Shown here: positions 13,401 through 24,310 of the stretch, piece after piece
Layout: each line of letters opens with the position of its first letter
Position numbering within the stretch: the first letter of the stretch is position 1
NCBI GenBank assembly: GCA_916610825.1
Contig: OU744450.1
Coordinates: forward strand, 18,158,814 to 18,222,813
Direction: 5' to 3'
Origin: Haliclystus octoradiatus
Taxonomy: Eukaryota; Cnidaria; Staurozoa; Stauromedusae; Haliclystidae
Length of the DNA: 64,000 bases
Program-made: the position numbers and the translations under genes
The notes under the pieces: model-generated
What the model saw: the letters and a program-made list of their open reading frames with translations, nothing else
Databases searched by the model: none
Told to the model about the DNA's origin: nothing

Positions 13401-16400
13401 AGGATTCCAGGATCTCAGGGCTCATCAGACCCTTTCGTCATGTCATTTTATTTAGTTTACTTATATTATATTGTTTTGAAGTTGCACCTGAATTTTGGTT
13501 GAAAGACTGTTCTGATTGTTAATTTGAACTTTTTCCTGCAATAAATTGCTATTCACAAACTGATTGCGGAAATCGGAATGGAATAGGCTTACAGTTATCA
13601 AAACTCCAAAGGTTACATGTGAGCAGGGTCCGACAAATGTTTTATCATTCCGGAAACCTGACATTTTATTCAAACAACTTATGTGAACTTTTCATCTGAA
13701 ACTCTCCTTATAATATCGTCATTTCTCTAAATTTGAGGAGAAAAATGATCAAAATGAATTTTCTTCTGAATTTTGGCCAGCCTTCCGGAAACCTAGCTGC
13801 CAGGCTGCTGGGTTTTGTCGTACCCTGCATGTGAGTGGAGGTTGGTTCGCAGAAGGCAAAGATTTTTGTGCCACCCTGGATGCAATGTAATCCTAAAGCA
13901 GAAAGTCAATCCAATCAGATAGGACGGTTTGCATTCGTTTATGACTAGTATATTGTATTGATGGTGTGACAGTGTCATACCAACATGGTTGAATATAATG
14001 GAGGACCAAAGACTCAGGGAGTTAGAGTCCCGCCTGGGTGGGGGGGGGGTGAAATAGTTGTATTGAGTTTTAGAAATATTGTGTGGAATCATATTCCCAA
14101 GAAATGGCCTTTGCTTTCTTTTCTTTGAAAGATAAATGACAATGTGCAAGTTTTATGAGATTTGCATGAAAGTAGCACCAGAATGAAAGCTGTGAGTGTG
14201 CAAACATTTACATGATCTCATTTGATGTAATTTGTTTGTGTTTATAGGTGAGAGGTGTTGGTGCCGGCGGAATTGTATCAACAGCGTTTTGCTTACTTTT
14301 CAAGTTATTCACTTTGAAACTTACAAGGAAGCAACTAAAGGGTCTACTAGATCATCCTGATTCACCTTTTATCCGTGGTTTAGGATTCATGTACATAAGG
14401 TTTGCAAATAAGAAATAATGATATATGTATAATGCCGCCCACCTGGTCATTTGAGCCTTTGTCATTATGTTTGTTCGATTGCTACGTCTGTTCTCATTGA
14501 CTGATAAACATTTTGTTAAAGTTGTAATTTGATTTTCAGATTTTTAAGATTCCTATCTGGTTAACAGAAGTTGATAATATCAAGAAACTGTATGCTGTGT
14601 GTTTGCGAGTACCCTCAGCATACAGTAGAACCCTCATTGATGGTATATGGTTACAAACAAAAACCACAAGGTGTCATTCTGCTGCTACTGCAGACCCTTG
14701 TCATTTACACAATGTATCTACCTGGAAAAGCTACCATAACTTATTGTCAAGAAGGGTAATTTACCAACTTCAGTGGACAGTGATGTGAGAATTACTTTTG
14801 AAAAGTAATAAATTAGCCTACATTACAAATTACTTTCCCAAAAAAGTAATTAATTACTAATTACTTCATGATTACTTCAACTTGTGAAACAAAAAGATTT
14901 TGCATCCCTTTCGATAATGACATGTTTCGTTTTGACAATCATGGCGGCCATCTTATTTTCTTACGAAGGAGAACGATCGATTTAATAATATTAATAATAC
15001 TGGCGACTGCAGCAAAAGATAACTTGACGTTAAAAACTTTAATAAAGTTCCCAAATAAATGGTTTCAATTGATTTATCGAAATAGTTTATTTTTGTCGGT
15101 TCAATCTATTCATATAGCCATAAATTTTACATCATCTTTTCAATGTTCGAAACTCACTCGAATAATAAGTGACAAACTATTGAGTCTATTGATCAACAGA
15201 ACAATGTCAGAACAGAGACGAATAGGATATGGGATAGGGTTTATTGGTCATATATCACACAATTTACCTGGTTTGAATAGCTCTCGTAAAAGCTGCAAAT
15301 AATGTGAGATTGCATCGCAGACAGAACAATAAAAAGCGGAAGTTAGTGACAGCAACGCCTTTGAAAATTATCACAAGACAACAAAGCAAATATTTTGTAA
15401 TCGGAAAACTAATTTGGAAAGTAACGTCAATTACTTTCTCACAAATAATACTCGTTACTTCAAAAAGTAATTATTACTTTTCTCAAAAAAGTAACTAATT
15501 ACTCCTAAAATTACTCCAAAAGTAACGAGTAACGAGTATTTACAACACTGTTAGTGGATCACCTTTTTGTATGGCTTCCGTTTTAGTTGAATTATTTTTT
15601 GAACGATCATTTGATTGCCTCTGTCTCTCTTTGAAGAATGATGATGGACAATAAGTCTCCCAACTCAAATGCTCGGTCTTCTCGTGATATGTTTAAAAAT
15701 TACTTCATTTACGTAATTGATAATTTTACTTTTTTGAATTGAGTATTTTGGCTGTTCAAAATTTCAATGACATAAGATTTGTTACATTTGAGCAACCCGG
15801 ACCACAATAATTTTAATGCTTAACAATGTGAAAACTCAGCCAAGTCCCCAGCAAATTACATAGCTCACACATGATTGAGGGAAATTGATGAACTATTTAA
15901 CATGATATTTAGGCAAAACTTCCATCATTTCAATTATCAATGACAATTCGATCAATTAAAAAATATCTCACAACAATATAATGCTATATATGTCATCATT
16001 GTTTCCACCCCACCATCATGCGATTCTTATCCAATCTAACTCATTGTATTTATTCTGTTTAAATAGATTCTGTCAGCCTCCCCAAGACTATTGGCATTGG
16101 TATGAGGAATATCTTGAGGATGAAGAGGTGCGTGGACCAACAGGTTTGAAACAGATATTGTTGATACTGTTTAATTTTTACATAGACCAATTGAATGCAA
16201 TGGATGGGTGCAACAAAAGCAATTTTCTTCGTCATGGGTTGATCAAATTTTCTTAGAATTTTGATTTCAACCATGGTGAAACAAAATTATATGCAATTTC
16301 AGAAATGCTAAACACGTTTATACCAGCAATCAACTAATTCAATAATAATACCGGTAACAACTATCTTTTTTGTAAATTATTATTCTTCACAACAACAAAA

Positions 16401-19400
16401 ACTAGCAACCATCAGTATCATTAATCTAGCCTGCGTCCAGACTAAAACGTTTCTGAAGGAAAGTGGAAATTTGAAGTGGAAATTTACACTTTCCCTCTGA
16501 AACGTTTTAGTCTGGAGGCAGGCTATCAATAATCAAAAATTAGGTTTTTCCTCTTTCTAGCAACATAAAATCTGAACAATTTTCCAATTGCCAAGTACCG
16601 TACATACATACAGAGGCTAAAGTCAAATTGAATCAAAGTTTGAACTGTTCATACAAATTTAGAAGAAGTAATTGTTTAAACCGTTGCATATTTAGTTTGA
16701 AAATATCATATTAAGATATCAGTGATTAATTTACAACCCAAATTGCATCTTTATTGATCAGAATTTTCATTATCATTCCATAAAATTTGTAAGAAGGGTT
16801 TATTCTTCCAGTGTTTAAAATCTTAGGCCCTGTTTACAAGAAGGATGAGTTACCCGTGGACAAGCAAAGCTAGGAAGTTAACCCACCTACACAAGCTACT
16901 CGATTTAACAGAGCAGGTTATCCTAGCAGTAATAATTTTCAATTATTTAAAACGTTTCTTTTGTTCTCGAAATGTTCGGTTTCAAAGCACATGCTTAGAT
17001 TGGCAGATTCAAATTTATCAACTTATCAAATTGCAACTCTGTAAGGGGAAAAACTCGCCCTCCTTTTAGACAAAGCCTGATACTCAGCGTAATGATGGTT
17101 AATACTCAGTATTGGCACAATACACAGCACAGATTTAATTTGAAATATTGGTCTCATGGTAAATGTTTTCCTCAATTGTAAATCACAGCTTTTCATATTT
17201 TGATTCCCTCTAGATTATTATATCCGCCATTGTAGATACGATACTCTTTGATAAATCAAGACTGAGAATCTGACTGAGATAGCCTTGGATTATTAAACTA
17301 TTTCAGATGCCGTGTCATTCCTTATAATACTGGAACAGCTTCCCTAGGCATTGATATCAGACCTCCTTCATTACATGTTTTTGTCCATTGGATTTTAGGA
17401 GCTTGATGTAAAATCTGGTAGTGGCTGTGTGATGACCATTGGTCAATTGGTTCGTAGTTTTATGTTGAAATTAGATTGGTATGGCACACTGTTTCCTCGT
17501 ATTCCTGTACCCATTCAAAAGGAATTACAAAGTAAATTATCTGAAGTAAATTTATGTGATGATCACAAACGAAAAGCAGATGAAACCTGGGGCGAGGCAG
17601 AAAGATATTCAAAGGGCGTCAGAGATGCATCACAAGAAGATACCAAGTAGGTAACTTGTTTTATTTCTAACATTCTCGAATTTCTCACTCATGGGTAACA
17701 TGGTAGTGAAACTGATAACAACATGAAATAAACTATCTTATGAGTGTGATCTTGCTAACTCTGAATAGCAGATAACAAACTATTATTTATGAACAATTTT
17801 TAAATTGCATTGCGTATTAACATAAAGCCATTTATTGATGTCTCGCCACTGTAAGACGTTGAAATTACATACACTGAGATATATATATATATATGCATCT
17901 TATAATGAACAGGATGGGTATTGTTTCGGCTGTCCGAAAGCTGCACTCAAAAGATAATGTTTGTATGCCCTTTTTGCACACACAATTAAATAGTGAGTCA
18001 ACTTTCGTTTCAAGTTATTTTACATTACTGAAATTATCAACAATTTTGACATTATTAAATCGACGAACAGAGTTGTTAAACTTGTTATTAATGTGACTGA
18101 GAAACATGACACACATCGCCATTACATCTTGAACGAATGTGAGAGAAAAATAAACAATGGGTAAATTACATATAATAAGTAAGGAAACCCAGGGTTTGGT
18201 AAGCTGATGACTCCGGGACTCTCCACTCCCGGAAGGCTAGCTAAATTTGAAATGTATTCAAATTTCAAAAATCGAAAGAATTATAATAATGTAATATTTT
18301 ATTTCTTCAAGAGCTAAGTAAAAAGGGTAGATCTAGTTGTTAATATGTTTTATAAAAATTATACCAATAAGAAAATGCTGTTATTATGTTCGTTCTACGT
18401 AAGCCCGAAATAACTTCAGCCCTGTACCAACCTGTTTATCCTATATAATAATTAAAACATTATTCTGTGCATCAATGTATAGTGTACTGTCGCTATTGAT
18501 ATTGCTTTGATTTCTTATGGTAGTGACGATGACAGAAAGAATGACAGAGATACTGACAAATATTCTTCAAGAAATCAATCACGTGAAAGAAGGTAAATAT
18601 TGTTACTATTAATTTTCATGTGTTGAGGATTTAATCACTTGGCTTCATTTCTTATTGAATCTTGACGCTGGAATTTGTACTGTTGAATTTGATACTCCAT
18701 GAATGCACGCACATTGCACCTTTTCTTTTCGAAAAATCACATCATTCAAGATATATTATATTTGTTTAAAACTGCAGAAATGATCTGTATCAACTTTCAA
18801 TGCAATCCTTATTATATAGTCTTTTATGCAATGATTGTTCTCAAATCATGGTAATTCTCTTCGTATTTGTTTTCAAATAGTTTTTTTGCACTTTTGAATG
18901 AATTTTATTTTTGTATTTTGTTAATTCAAAGAAAATGTGATTATTTACAAATTAATTATATTTAAAATATTTGGACAAGTCGTCAGATTTAAGTCTATAG
19001 TGTTAAACATATGTATATTTTTCGATGATCGAATAGTTAAAGATAGTGAATTATAAATATTTATGCAGCGTACAGCAAAAGAATGACGTTACACATTTAA
19101 TTTAGAAAGAGTCGTAAGTAAGCGGCCGTGCCTTGAAATTTTGAATAAGGATGTATCCATTTCTATCATCAATTTATTTATTATTTTAAAGTAAAGGATT
19201 AAATTCGCATGCAAGCGTAATTCTCTAAACTATCAAGATTTAAATTGATTAAACGTTCTTCGTAAGTTAGTTCTGACTTGGGATCAATGGTGTATATCAT
19301 TATTTTGGTATATTTGCGTTGAATTGCTGCAATTAAGTCGATGGCTTTGACGTACATTGGAGACCAACCTTTTGCATTGATAGGCTGCATATTTTCTCGC

Positions 19401-21007
19401 ATAGGCGACATGCCTATATATATATACATTGGGAGTTCGTAGCCCTGTGTTGACCTCATCTCTACAGTGAATGAATAGGAAGAATTTTATGAATTTCAAG
19501 CTTTTTTCATCATTAGAATAAGCGATCTATTTAATTGGTATCTGTGTTACTTACCCCTCGTCTGATACTTTGATGTGTTACAGACTTTGTTGCTCTCTTG
19601 TATATAAACTGTGCCATACAAAACATTTGAAGGGCTGCAATCACTTGCCTAGTGGAGCAACGGGTCTTGAGGCTGTAATCCGCCGTGTCTCATTATCTAC
19701 ATTTTATTACATCCTGTATTAGAGTACATAACACAGAATACATTCCCTATAATTATTTAATAAACACCAGATTAGATGGCTAGAACGTAGCTGTGGTGGA
19801 CCATCCAACTAAGAATTAACCCTTCAAAATTTAAAAGCACCGACAAAAGTACAACTTATTCAACAGGATATGTATCTGATATTTTTAGTCATGTTAATTT
19901 GTTGCCTCTAATTTAGACTGCATACAAACATGATAAGCTTTGTGTACTACTATAGCAAGGTTAGCAAAATTGTACACTATATTGTATAAGTGATTGTGTA
20001 ATACATGTCGCTGAAGAAATATTTGCTTAGGTTTATTTCCAATTCTCATTAAAAATCATGTCCTTGTAATTTTATGTTTTTTTTTATTTCTCTTCAGTCG
20101 TGATCGAGAATCATCCAGTCGGCATCGAGATAGTCCTAGGCAAAGAAGTCGTAGCAGAGACCGTCAACGTCGCCGAGATGACAGCCGTGACAGAAAAAGG
20201 AGCCGTAGTCGGGATGTCAAATCCTCTAGGCAAAGAAGTCGAAGTAGGGAAAAAGATGTAAAACGAGAAAAAAGTCGCAATTCTGATGATAGGAGTAGAT
20301 CTTCAAGTTCTAGATTGGATGGCCACCGAAGCAGAAGCAATGACCGGCACAGATCAAGAGATCGTATCAGTGAACGTAGTCAACGCCGTAGTCCGGTTGA
20401 AGACCGTAGAAGTAGAAGAAGCAACAGTCGTGATCGTCCTAGTAAAAAGCAGAGTGTCAGTCGTAGTCCACCTAGAAAAGATGAAAAACAAGGTAAGGAA
20501 AGACATAGAAGCCGGAGTGACACACCACCATCGGAGAAGCGCAGAAAGCAAGATTCGTCTCCAAAGCCACACGATAATGGAATTCATGACAAACCTAATG
20601 TAAATACTACAAAAGATCTAGATGAAAAGGATGTCAATGGACCACTTACAGATGAATTCGGTCGGGATATAAGGCCTAGTGCTAGTGTAATCCGAGCTAG
20701 CAACACGCTGGCCAAAGGAAACACAACTCAAGCTAATGAGCCACGGACAGAATCAAAAGACAATCACTCAGACAAGCGAGAAAGAGACAATCGTGATGAC
20801 ATCAAACTACCTTTCGAACAATCGATCCTGCATGGTGTTTATAATTCAGACAGTGGCGAAGATGACAAGAATAAACAGAAAGATAACAGTCCAGAAGATG
20901 GGGAATTGATCGAAAAGAAAAAGAAGAAGAGTAAAAAAGAAAAGAAATCAAAGAAGCACAAACACAGAAAAGATAGTAGAAGAGAATCACACCATGTACG
21001 CGATTGA
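4416..21007 (+). CDS. PRPF38B: Pre-mRNA-splicing factor 38B (PRP38 domain plus RS tail), seven coding exons
   Basis: Nuclear spliceosome-associated protein of the PRP38 family; the yeast relative is needed for activation of the assembled spliceosome. Inferred exons: 4416-4604, 12503-12571, 14248-14399, 16067-16127, 17399-17646, 18524-18592 and 20098-21007. All introns are GT-AG, the frame is continuous, and the product is 565 aa, close to the roughly 546 aa human protein. Exons 1-5 encode the PRP38 domain, with LPLWGN, LKTYHEVVDEI, EPWEKGSRKT, GMCGG, a GVGAGGIVSTAFCLL-type block, FMYIRFCQPP, CVMTIGQL and LFPRIPVP. Exons 6-7 encode a long Arg/Ser-rich tail ending in a Lys-rich stretch, typical of splicing factors. 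The ATG at 4416 opens the conserved exon. Intron 1 (7.9 kb) carries nested transposons that must be spliced out. Confidence 0.93.
5712..5895 (-). repeat. Probable 3' LTR of the gypsy element
   Basis: On the minus strand this block begins TGTTA and ends TATCA (TG...CA ends). It contains an AATAAA and lies just after the integrase stop. It shares a 33 bp identical block (5812-5844 with 10274-10306) with the start of the element. That block includes a 6 bp stem hairpin (AGAGGC/GCCTCT). The exact outer end is a guess. Confidence 0.55.
5950..6764 (-). pseudogene. gypsy integrase C-terminal half, cut off by a hAT insertion
   Basis: This continues the integrase on the far side of the hAT element. 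It has the second catalytic Asp (HSDRGSS) near 6630 and the catalytic Glu (NGQCERYNG) near 6530, then frameshifts. A chromodomain-free C-terminal tail ends at about 5950 (RRSTRIRNPVEQLNL). An in-frame stop near 6705 also breaks it. Confidence 0.7.
6773..7671. mobile_element. Non-autonomous hAT element nested in the gypsy integrase
   Basis: It is 899 bp with terminal inverted repeats TAGGGCATCGCA/TGCGATGCCCTA. It is flanked by a perfect 8 bp direct repeat TTGTTGAT (6765-6772 and 7672-7679), the hAT hallmark. Both ends carry clusters of CCCGGG-type subterminal motifs, as transposase-binding repeats often do. It has no transposase frame. It inserted after the gypsy element. Confidence 0.9.
7672..9657 (-). 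pseudogene. gypsy pol remnant: protease, RT, RNase H and integrase N-terminus
   Basis: Retropepsin (ALLDTGSE and ILGTEFL) occupies about 9657-9200. The RT begins near 9117 (IIEPRNSPW, RLVVDYS) and continues after frameshifts with YLDDITV near 8710. The RNase H tail (IVYRPGTENAPADTLS) is near 7980. The integrase zinc-binding segment (H...H, C..C) and the first catalytic Asp lie at about 7880-7680. Several frame changes and stops make it non-coding. It stops at the hAT insertion. Confidence 0.75.
9709..10273 (-). pseudogene. gypsy gag remnant with CCHC zinc knuckle
   Basis: Retrotransposon capsid/nucleocapsid-like frame. The body holds a gag core (ATRRQQSGESIDQFLQAL) and ends with a C-x2-C-x4-H-x4-C knuckle near 9710-9757. 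Its natural N-terminus is gone, the open frame upstream being LTR sequence. A stop at 9709 separates it from the protease frame. Confidence 0.75.
10274..10336 (-). repeat. Truncated 5' LTR fragment fused to gag
   Basis: On the minus strand it starts TGTTAAG and runs into the 33 bp block shared with the 3' LTR, then passes directly into gag coding sequence. The rest of the LTR, the primer-binding site and the gag start are missing, as after a deletion. Confidence 0.5.
10870..11424 (+). pseudogene. pogo/Tigger-type transposase relic
   Basis: A CENP-B/pogo-like helix-turn-helix segment (IIALANKTTNV, VAKEFGVNKKQI) lies at about 10893-10985. It is followed after an internal deletion by a DDE fragment (DMFKSHLVADV, VIPGGL) near 11140-11220. 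The C-terminal IIKSFKKCSI.NALD.EDDE block is near 11260-11330. Stops and frame changes make it dead. It is sense-oriented within PRPF38B intron 1. Confidence 0.7.
11767..11837 (-). ncRNA. tRNA-like sequence, probably the head of a SINE or a tRNA pseudogene
   Basis: The minus strand folds as a cloverleaf of 71 nt. It has acceptor GCACTGG/TCGGTGC with two wobble pairs, an A-box (TAGCTCAGTGG) and a B-box (GGTTCGATTCC). The anticodon loop ACTCTGT would read UCU, but position 33 is C instead of the invariant U, and the 5' pairs are weak. That argues against a working tRNA. About 75 bp follow downstream on the minus strand before apparent unique sequence, as a SINE body would. Confidence 0.5.
11989..12011. 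repeat. (CTAG)n microsatellite
   Basis: About six perfect tandem CTAG units lie in PRPF38B intron 1. The rest of 11850-12500 shows nothing recognisable. Confidence 0.9.
12729..13826. repeat. Diverged repeated blocks in PRPF38B intron 2
   Basis: Three related stretches (about 12729-12782, 13385-13437, 13778-13826) share a pattern near CTTCNGGAANCTAGG, then TNCCAGG and a GTCG-ACCCTG-like end. A fourth, inverted, may be at about 18200-18245. They are spaced about 650 and 390 bp apart. The type is unknown; they could be decayed tandem duplications or one short-element family. Confidence 0.4.
14778..15550. mobile_element. Non-autonomous hAT element in PRPF38B intron 3
   Basis: It is 773 bp, beginning CAGTGATGTGAG and ending TACAACACTG, with AAGTAATTA-type subterminal repeats in both orientations at the two ends. 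Its 8 bp flanks TCAGTGGA (14770-14777) and TTAGTGGA (15551-15558) match at 7 of 8 bases. The 144-codon open frame inside has no transposase similarity. Confidence 0.8.
16427..16525. repeat. Foldback element, TAGCCTGC family (copy A), PRPF38B intron 4
   Basis: It is 99 bp with arms of about 46 bp pairing with about five mismatches, and ends TAGCCTGC/GCAGGCTA. The flanking 9-mers TCATTAATC and TCAATAATC match at 8 of 9. The inner arm (TAAAACGTTTC...) is unlike the other copies. Confidence 0.8.
16826..16930. repeat. Remnant terminus of a GGCCCTGTTTACAAG repeat
   Basis: The start GGCCCTGTTTACAAGAAGGA resembles the terminus of the candidate hAT-like element at 44558-44943 (reverse complement of its right end). 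I find no matching opposite end, so it is a fragment in intron 4. Confidence 0.35.
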
Positions 21008-22855
21008 ATTTCAAGTTGAGACCATAATAATCCGCACCCCCTGTCAGAAAGTTGCTACAGCCATTCGATCCGTTTCAAAGACTGTGGCGATGTTGCAAAC
21101 GCTTCTGTAGATACTCATAAATGTAAATTTTGCAAATGTCAATCTATTATAGCTTGCTCTATATTACTTCTTTTAATACCTTCGTTTGAGAATCATCATA
21201 TATTATTTTATATTTGTATAATACATCTGTTTGATTGTTACTGGTCTGATTATTTTACTCTCCTATTTCTTTCTTCTAAAGCCTCAGGTGACATGCATCA
21301 CTATGTTCCTTCTTTTACTGTTCATTGCTTTTTAGATGATATGCTGCTGCTGGGATTGATAAAAATTGTAATCCTGCAATCCTAATCCTGCAATCTCAAT
21401 CCTGTAAATCCTAGATTGCTAAAGGCTGGTGCAAAATCAGAAGGCTATGGCTTATTTCAAATCAAGCTGCATGGTTATGTTTTGTAAACATCTTTCCTCA
21501 ACTTAATTACATGTAAATACCAATTCTCGGTGGTTATACTTGATCATGTAGACCAGCGATTAACCAAAAATACAGTTATTGCGGCAATTTCGATGTGCAT
21601 TTTGGACCTGTGACTTTTGAATATAATTTATATGTATTGTTATGCGGCGAGACAATCGAGCACAACAACAAAGGGCTCATTGAAAATTTCATTGGTCAAA
21701 GAAAGTAATCAACAGTTCTTCCATGTCTATCAAAATCAGATACGAGGAAGAATTTCCAGAAGTAGGTTTGTTGATCCAAGGACGAATACTGTCAGGTGAG
21801 TTATATAAACGTACATGTACTAATTGGTAATTGCTATGATCTGCCTGACAAGTTGTATATATATGTAATTACGAAAGTCACGAAGAGAGACTGCTGCTGC
21901 TATTTGAATGTTTAATATGAATTAGAAGATGAAATGTCTCTGTTATTTTGATCTGATCAAACTCAAGTTACTTAATTAATAGTACGAGCAACCTCATCTC
22001 CCAATCAGTCTGTAACAAGGTCCCACTGGAATTTCATTTCGTTTGTAACAAAAAAAGTTTCTATAAGTAGATCACACCTATGAATCGATAAATAAAATGA
22101 TTTTTTTAAATAAATTCACTTTCTGCTTTATTAGAACAAAAAGAAAAGAATAGATTAGATCAATTTTTTTTAAATTTTAACGACAATCATAAAAATGATA
22201 TTTCGGGTTGATTGATCATATATTTTGCGAAAGAATATACAAGAGAATGAGGCTAGAAGGAAGATATTATCATTCGTTATCTGAACATAACAATGTTTCT
22301 ATAAATTGAAATAAAAACCAAGCAATATACAAAAATGGCAATGAAATGATTCCTTGATTCTTATTGGTTGCATGTTTGCCATTTTTATTTTGTGAAGGTT
22401 AATTTTCCTGAACTATTATTAATAATAATAATACGCAAACCGTGTCGGTGATCAAATCACCATTGTTTCATTATTGTTAAACTCCTTTTCCGCAGAGCAC
22501 TTTCCAAACTTCTTATACGCTTCTGGGTTATCTATAGGCATTTGGCTATCCGACGTTTTGTTTTTACAGGTTAAAATGCTATAAATTGCTCATAAATTGC
22601 GATTAAAATTTCCAAAATCGTGATATTTCGACGGAAGTTATGTGAAAATAAACTGCTTTCCTTGGTGTATCCCGTCATGCCTAGCAACATCACGAATTTT
22701 ACAGCACGCTTTATTTTAATGGCTGCCAATATTTTGTAAAAGTGTTTCGTATTTTGCAAAAGTATTCCAATATGCCTGGAAGGAGATGAGGTCCAACAAT
22801 ACTCCATTTTACATCACAAACAGAAGACCCAATTCTCGGTAAGTCTTTTACAACT

Positions 22856-22940
22856 TAGCCTGCGCGCAGACCCAAATCTTTTTTTTATGATTAGTACCCT
22901 ACTAATCATAAAAAAAAGATTTGGGTCTGCGCGCAGGCTA
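22856..22940. repeat. Perfect foldback element, TAGCCTGC family (copy B)
   Basis: Two perfectly complementary 41 bp arms surround a 3 bp loop (CCC). It ends in TAGCCTGCGCGCAGAC and its complement. The flanks are identical 9-mers TTTACAACT (22847-22855 and 22941-22949), a clean target duplication. Confidence 0.9.
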
Positions 22941-23956
22941 TTTACAACTTGAATGTTTAAATGCTTCATGTAAAGTCTGTCGAAGTCACTTTTACCGTGG
23001 TTTTTACCCTGTTGCATGAGGGCTTACAGGACTCTAATGGCAATTGTTTATACTTTTAGTTTTCATAATCCCCAATAGCCTACTTTGTTATCAAGTCATC
23101 GTTGGCCGAAGAGATTTCTGTGTCACTGTATCGCCATGATAGCTTGATTTGTTATGAACTGCTCTCCGTGGGAAGAAAGGATTTACTGTGTCACCGTTTT
23201 ATGTCAGCAGTTCTGCTCTGTTATCCACACTGCACACACAGAGATTTGACCCATAACAAATACACAAATTCAGAGAATTAATGTGGTACTTTTCAGTCGT
23301 CAAGCAGTTGTAAGTTGTACAAATACAAAATTAGAGTTGTAATTTAGCTGCCTTCTATCGTTTTATCGAAATGTACTTTTATAATGTGCCATACATTGAC
23401 AACGTCCACTGTGACCACACATTGTTTACTTAAATCATTATTATAAGACGTAGGTGAATGGTGACCATTATAGACATGGGTCCACTCTGTGAGAAGCTGG
23501 CTTAAGTTAATATAATATTAGAGTTTGGGTCTCTCATTTTAAATGAGTCATTTATGTAATTTACTGTATCAAATTTCAGAATCTCCTGTTGTTATTACCA
23601 CTCAATGACTCATGCTGAGATTCACTCAACCGATACAGCAATAATATTTACATACCAATGCCTTTCACCGTGAAAACAAGTTCATTAACTGCTTACCTAA
23701 CATACAATCCAAATTTATTTAATTTGAACTATGTAGTCAACATAAAATTTACTTATAGATAACCTATATTTATTTGATTTGAAATATGTAATACAATAGA
23801 GTATCAATTTTCTCCTTTTCACTATGCTTTACATGTACTTAAAGATTAATTATCAAAACTGAAATTAATTATCAGTGTTGTTCTGCATTTTTAATTCCTT
23901 CTCATGACTATTTTGTTTCATTGACATTCTCTTTGACAAGATTTACTGCAGGCTAC

Positions 23957-24032
23957 TAACGGGAGCGAAGCGACCTCTTTGAGGAAGCCGAAGGCTGACT
24001 GGCCCCGGGCGCAGGCCGCAAGCCGAAGGCTT
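23957..24032. repeat. GC-rich short repeat block
   Basis: A GC-rich stretch in AT-rich surroundings, with GCCGAAGGCT occurring twice. It may be a fragment of a dispersed repeat. Identity unknown. Confidence 0.3.
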
Positions 24033-24310
24033 GTAAAATGATAAAATGGAAACAAACCGCAGACTCGTTTTCCATTCATATTCATATGTCTACCATATAC
24101 CATGATGATTTGATGATTCATAAGATGAGCATATTAGAATTTCGAATAGCGTAACTCTTTCATGCAAGCAACGGTGCCTAAGAATTTGTCTGCGTTGCAA
24201 GTTAGACATCTTGGACTTTTTACTGGCTTTTGCAATGTGATGATGTTAAGGCAAAATAATCTGTTTCAGATCATTTACCATCTAATGATATCTAATTAAT
24301 TGTAGGTACA

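Larger units (their letters stand above)
21008..24310. other. Intergenic region, PRPF38B to first P450
   Basis: It contains the PRPF38B 3' UTR, a perfect foldback (22856-22940), a GC-rich repeat block (about 23957-24032), and presumably the 5' UTR and promoter of the first P450. No open frame here looks like a gene. Confidence 0.5.

Noticed and set aside
14868..15302. 144-codon plus-strand frame
   Set aside because: It lies inside the hAT element at 14778-15550 and shows no transposase or other recognisable content.
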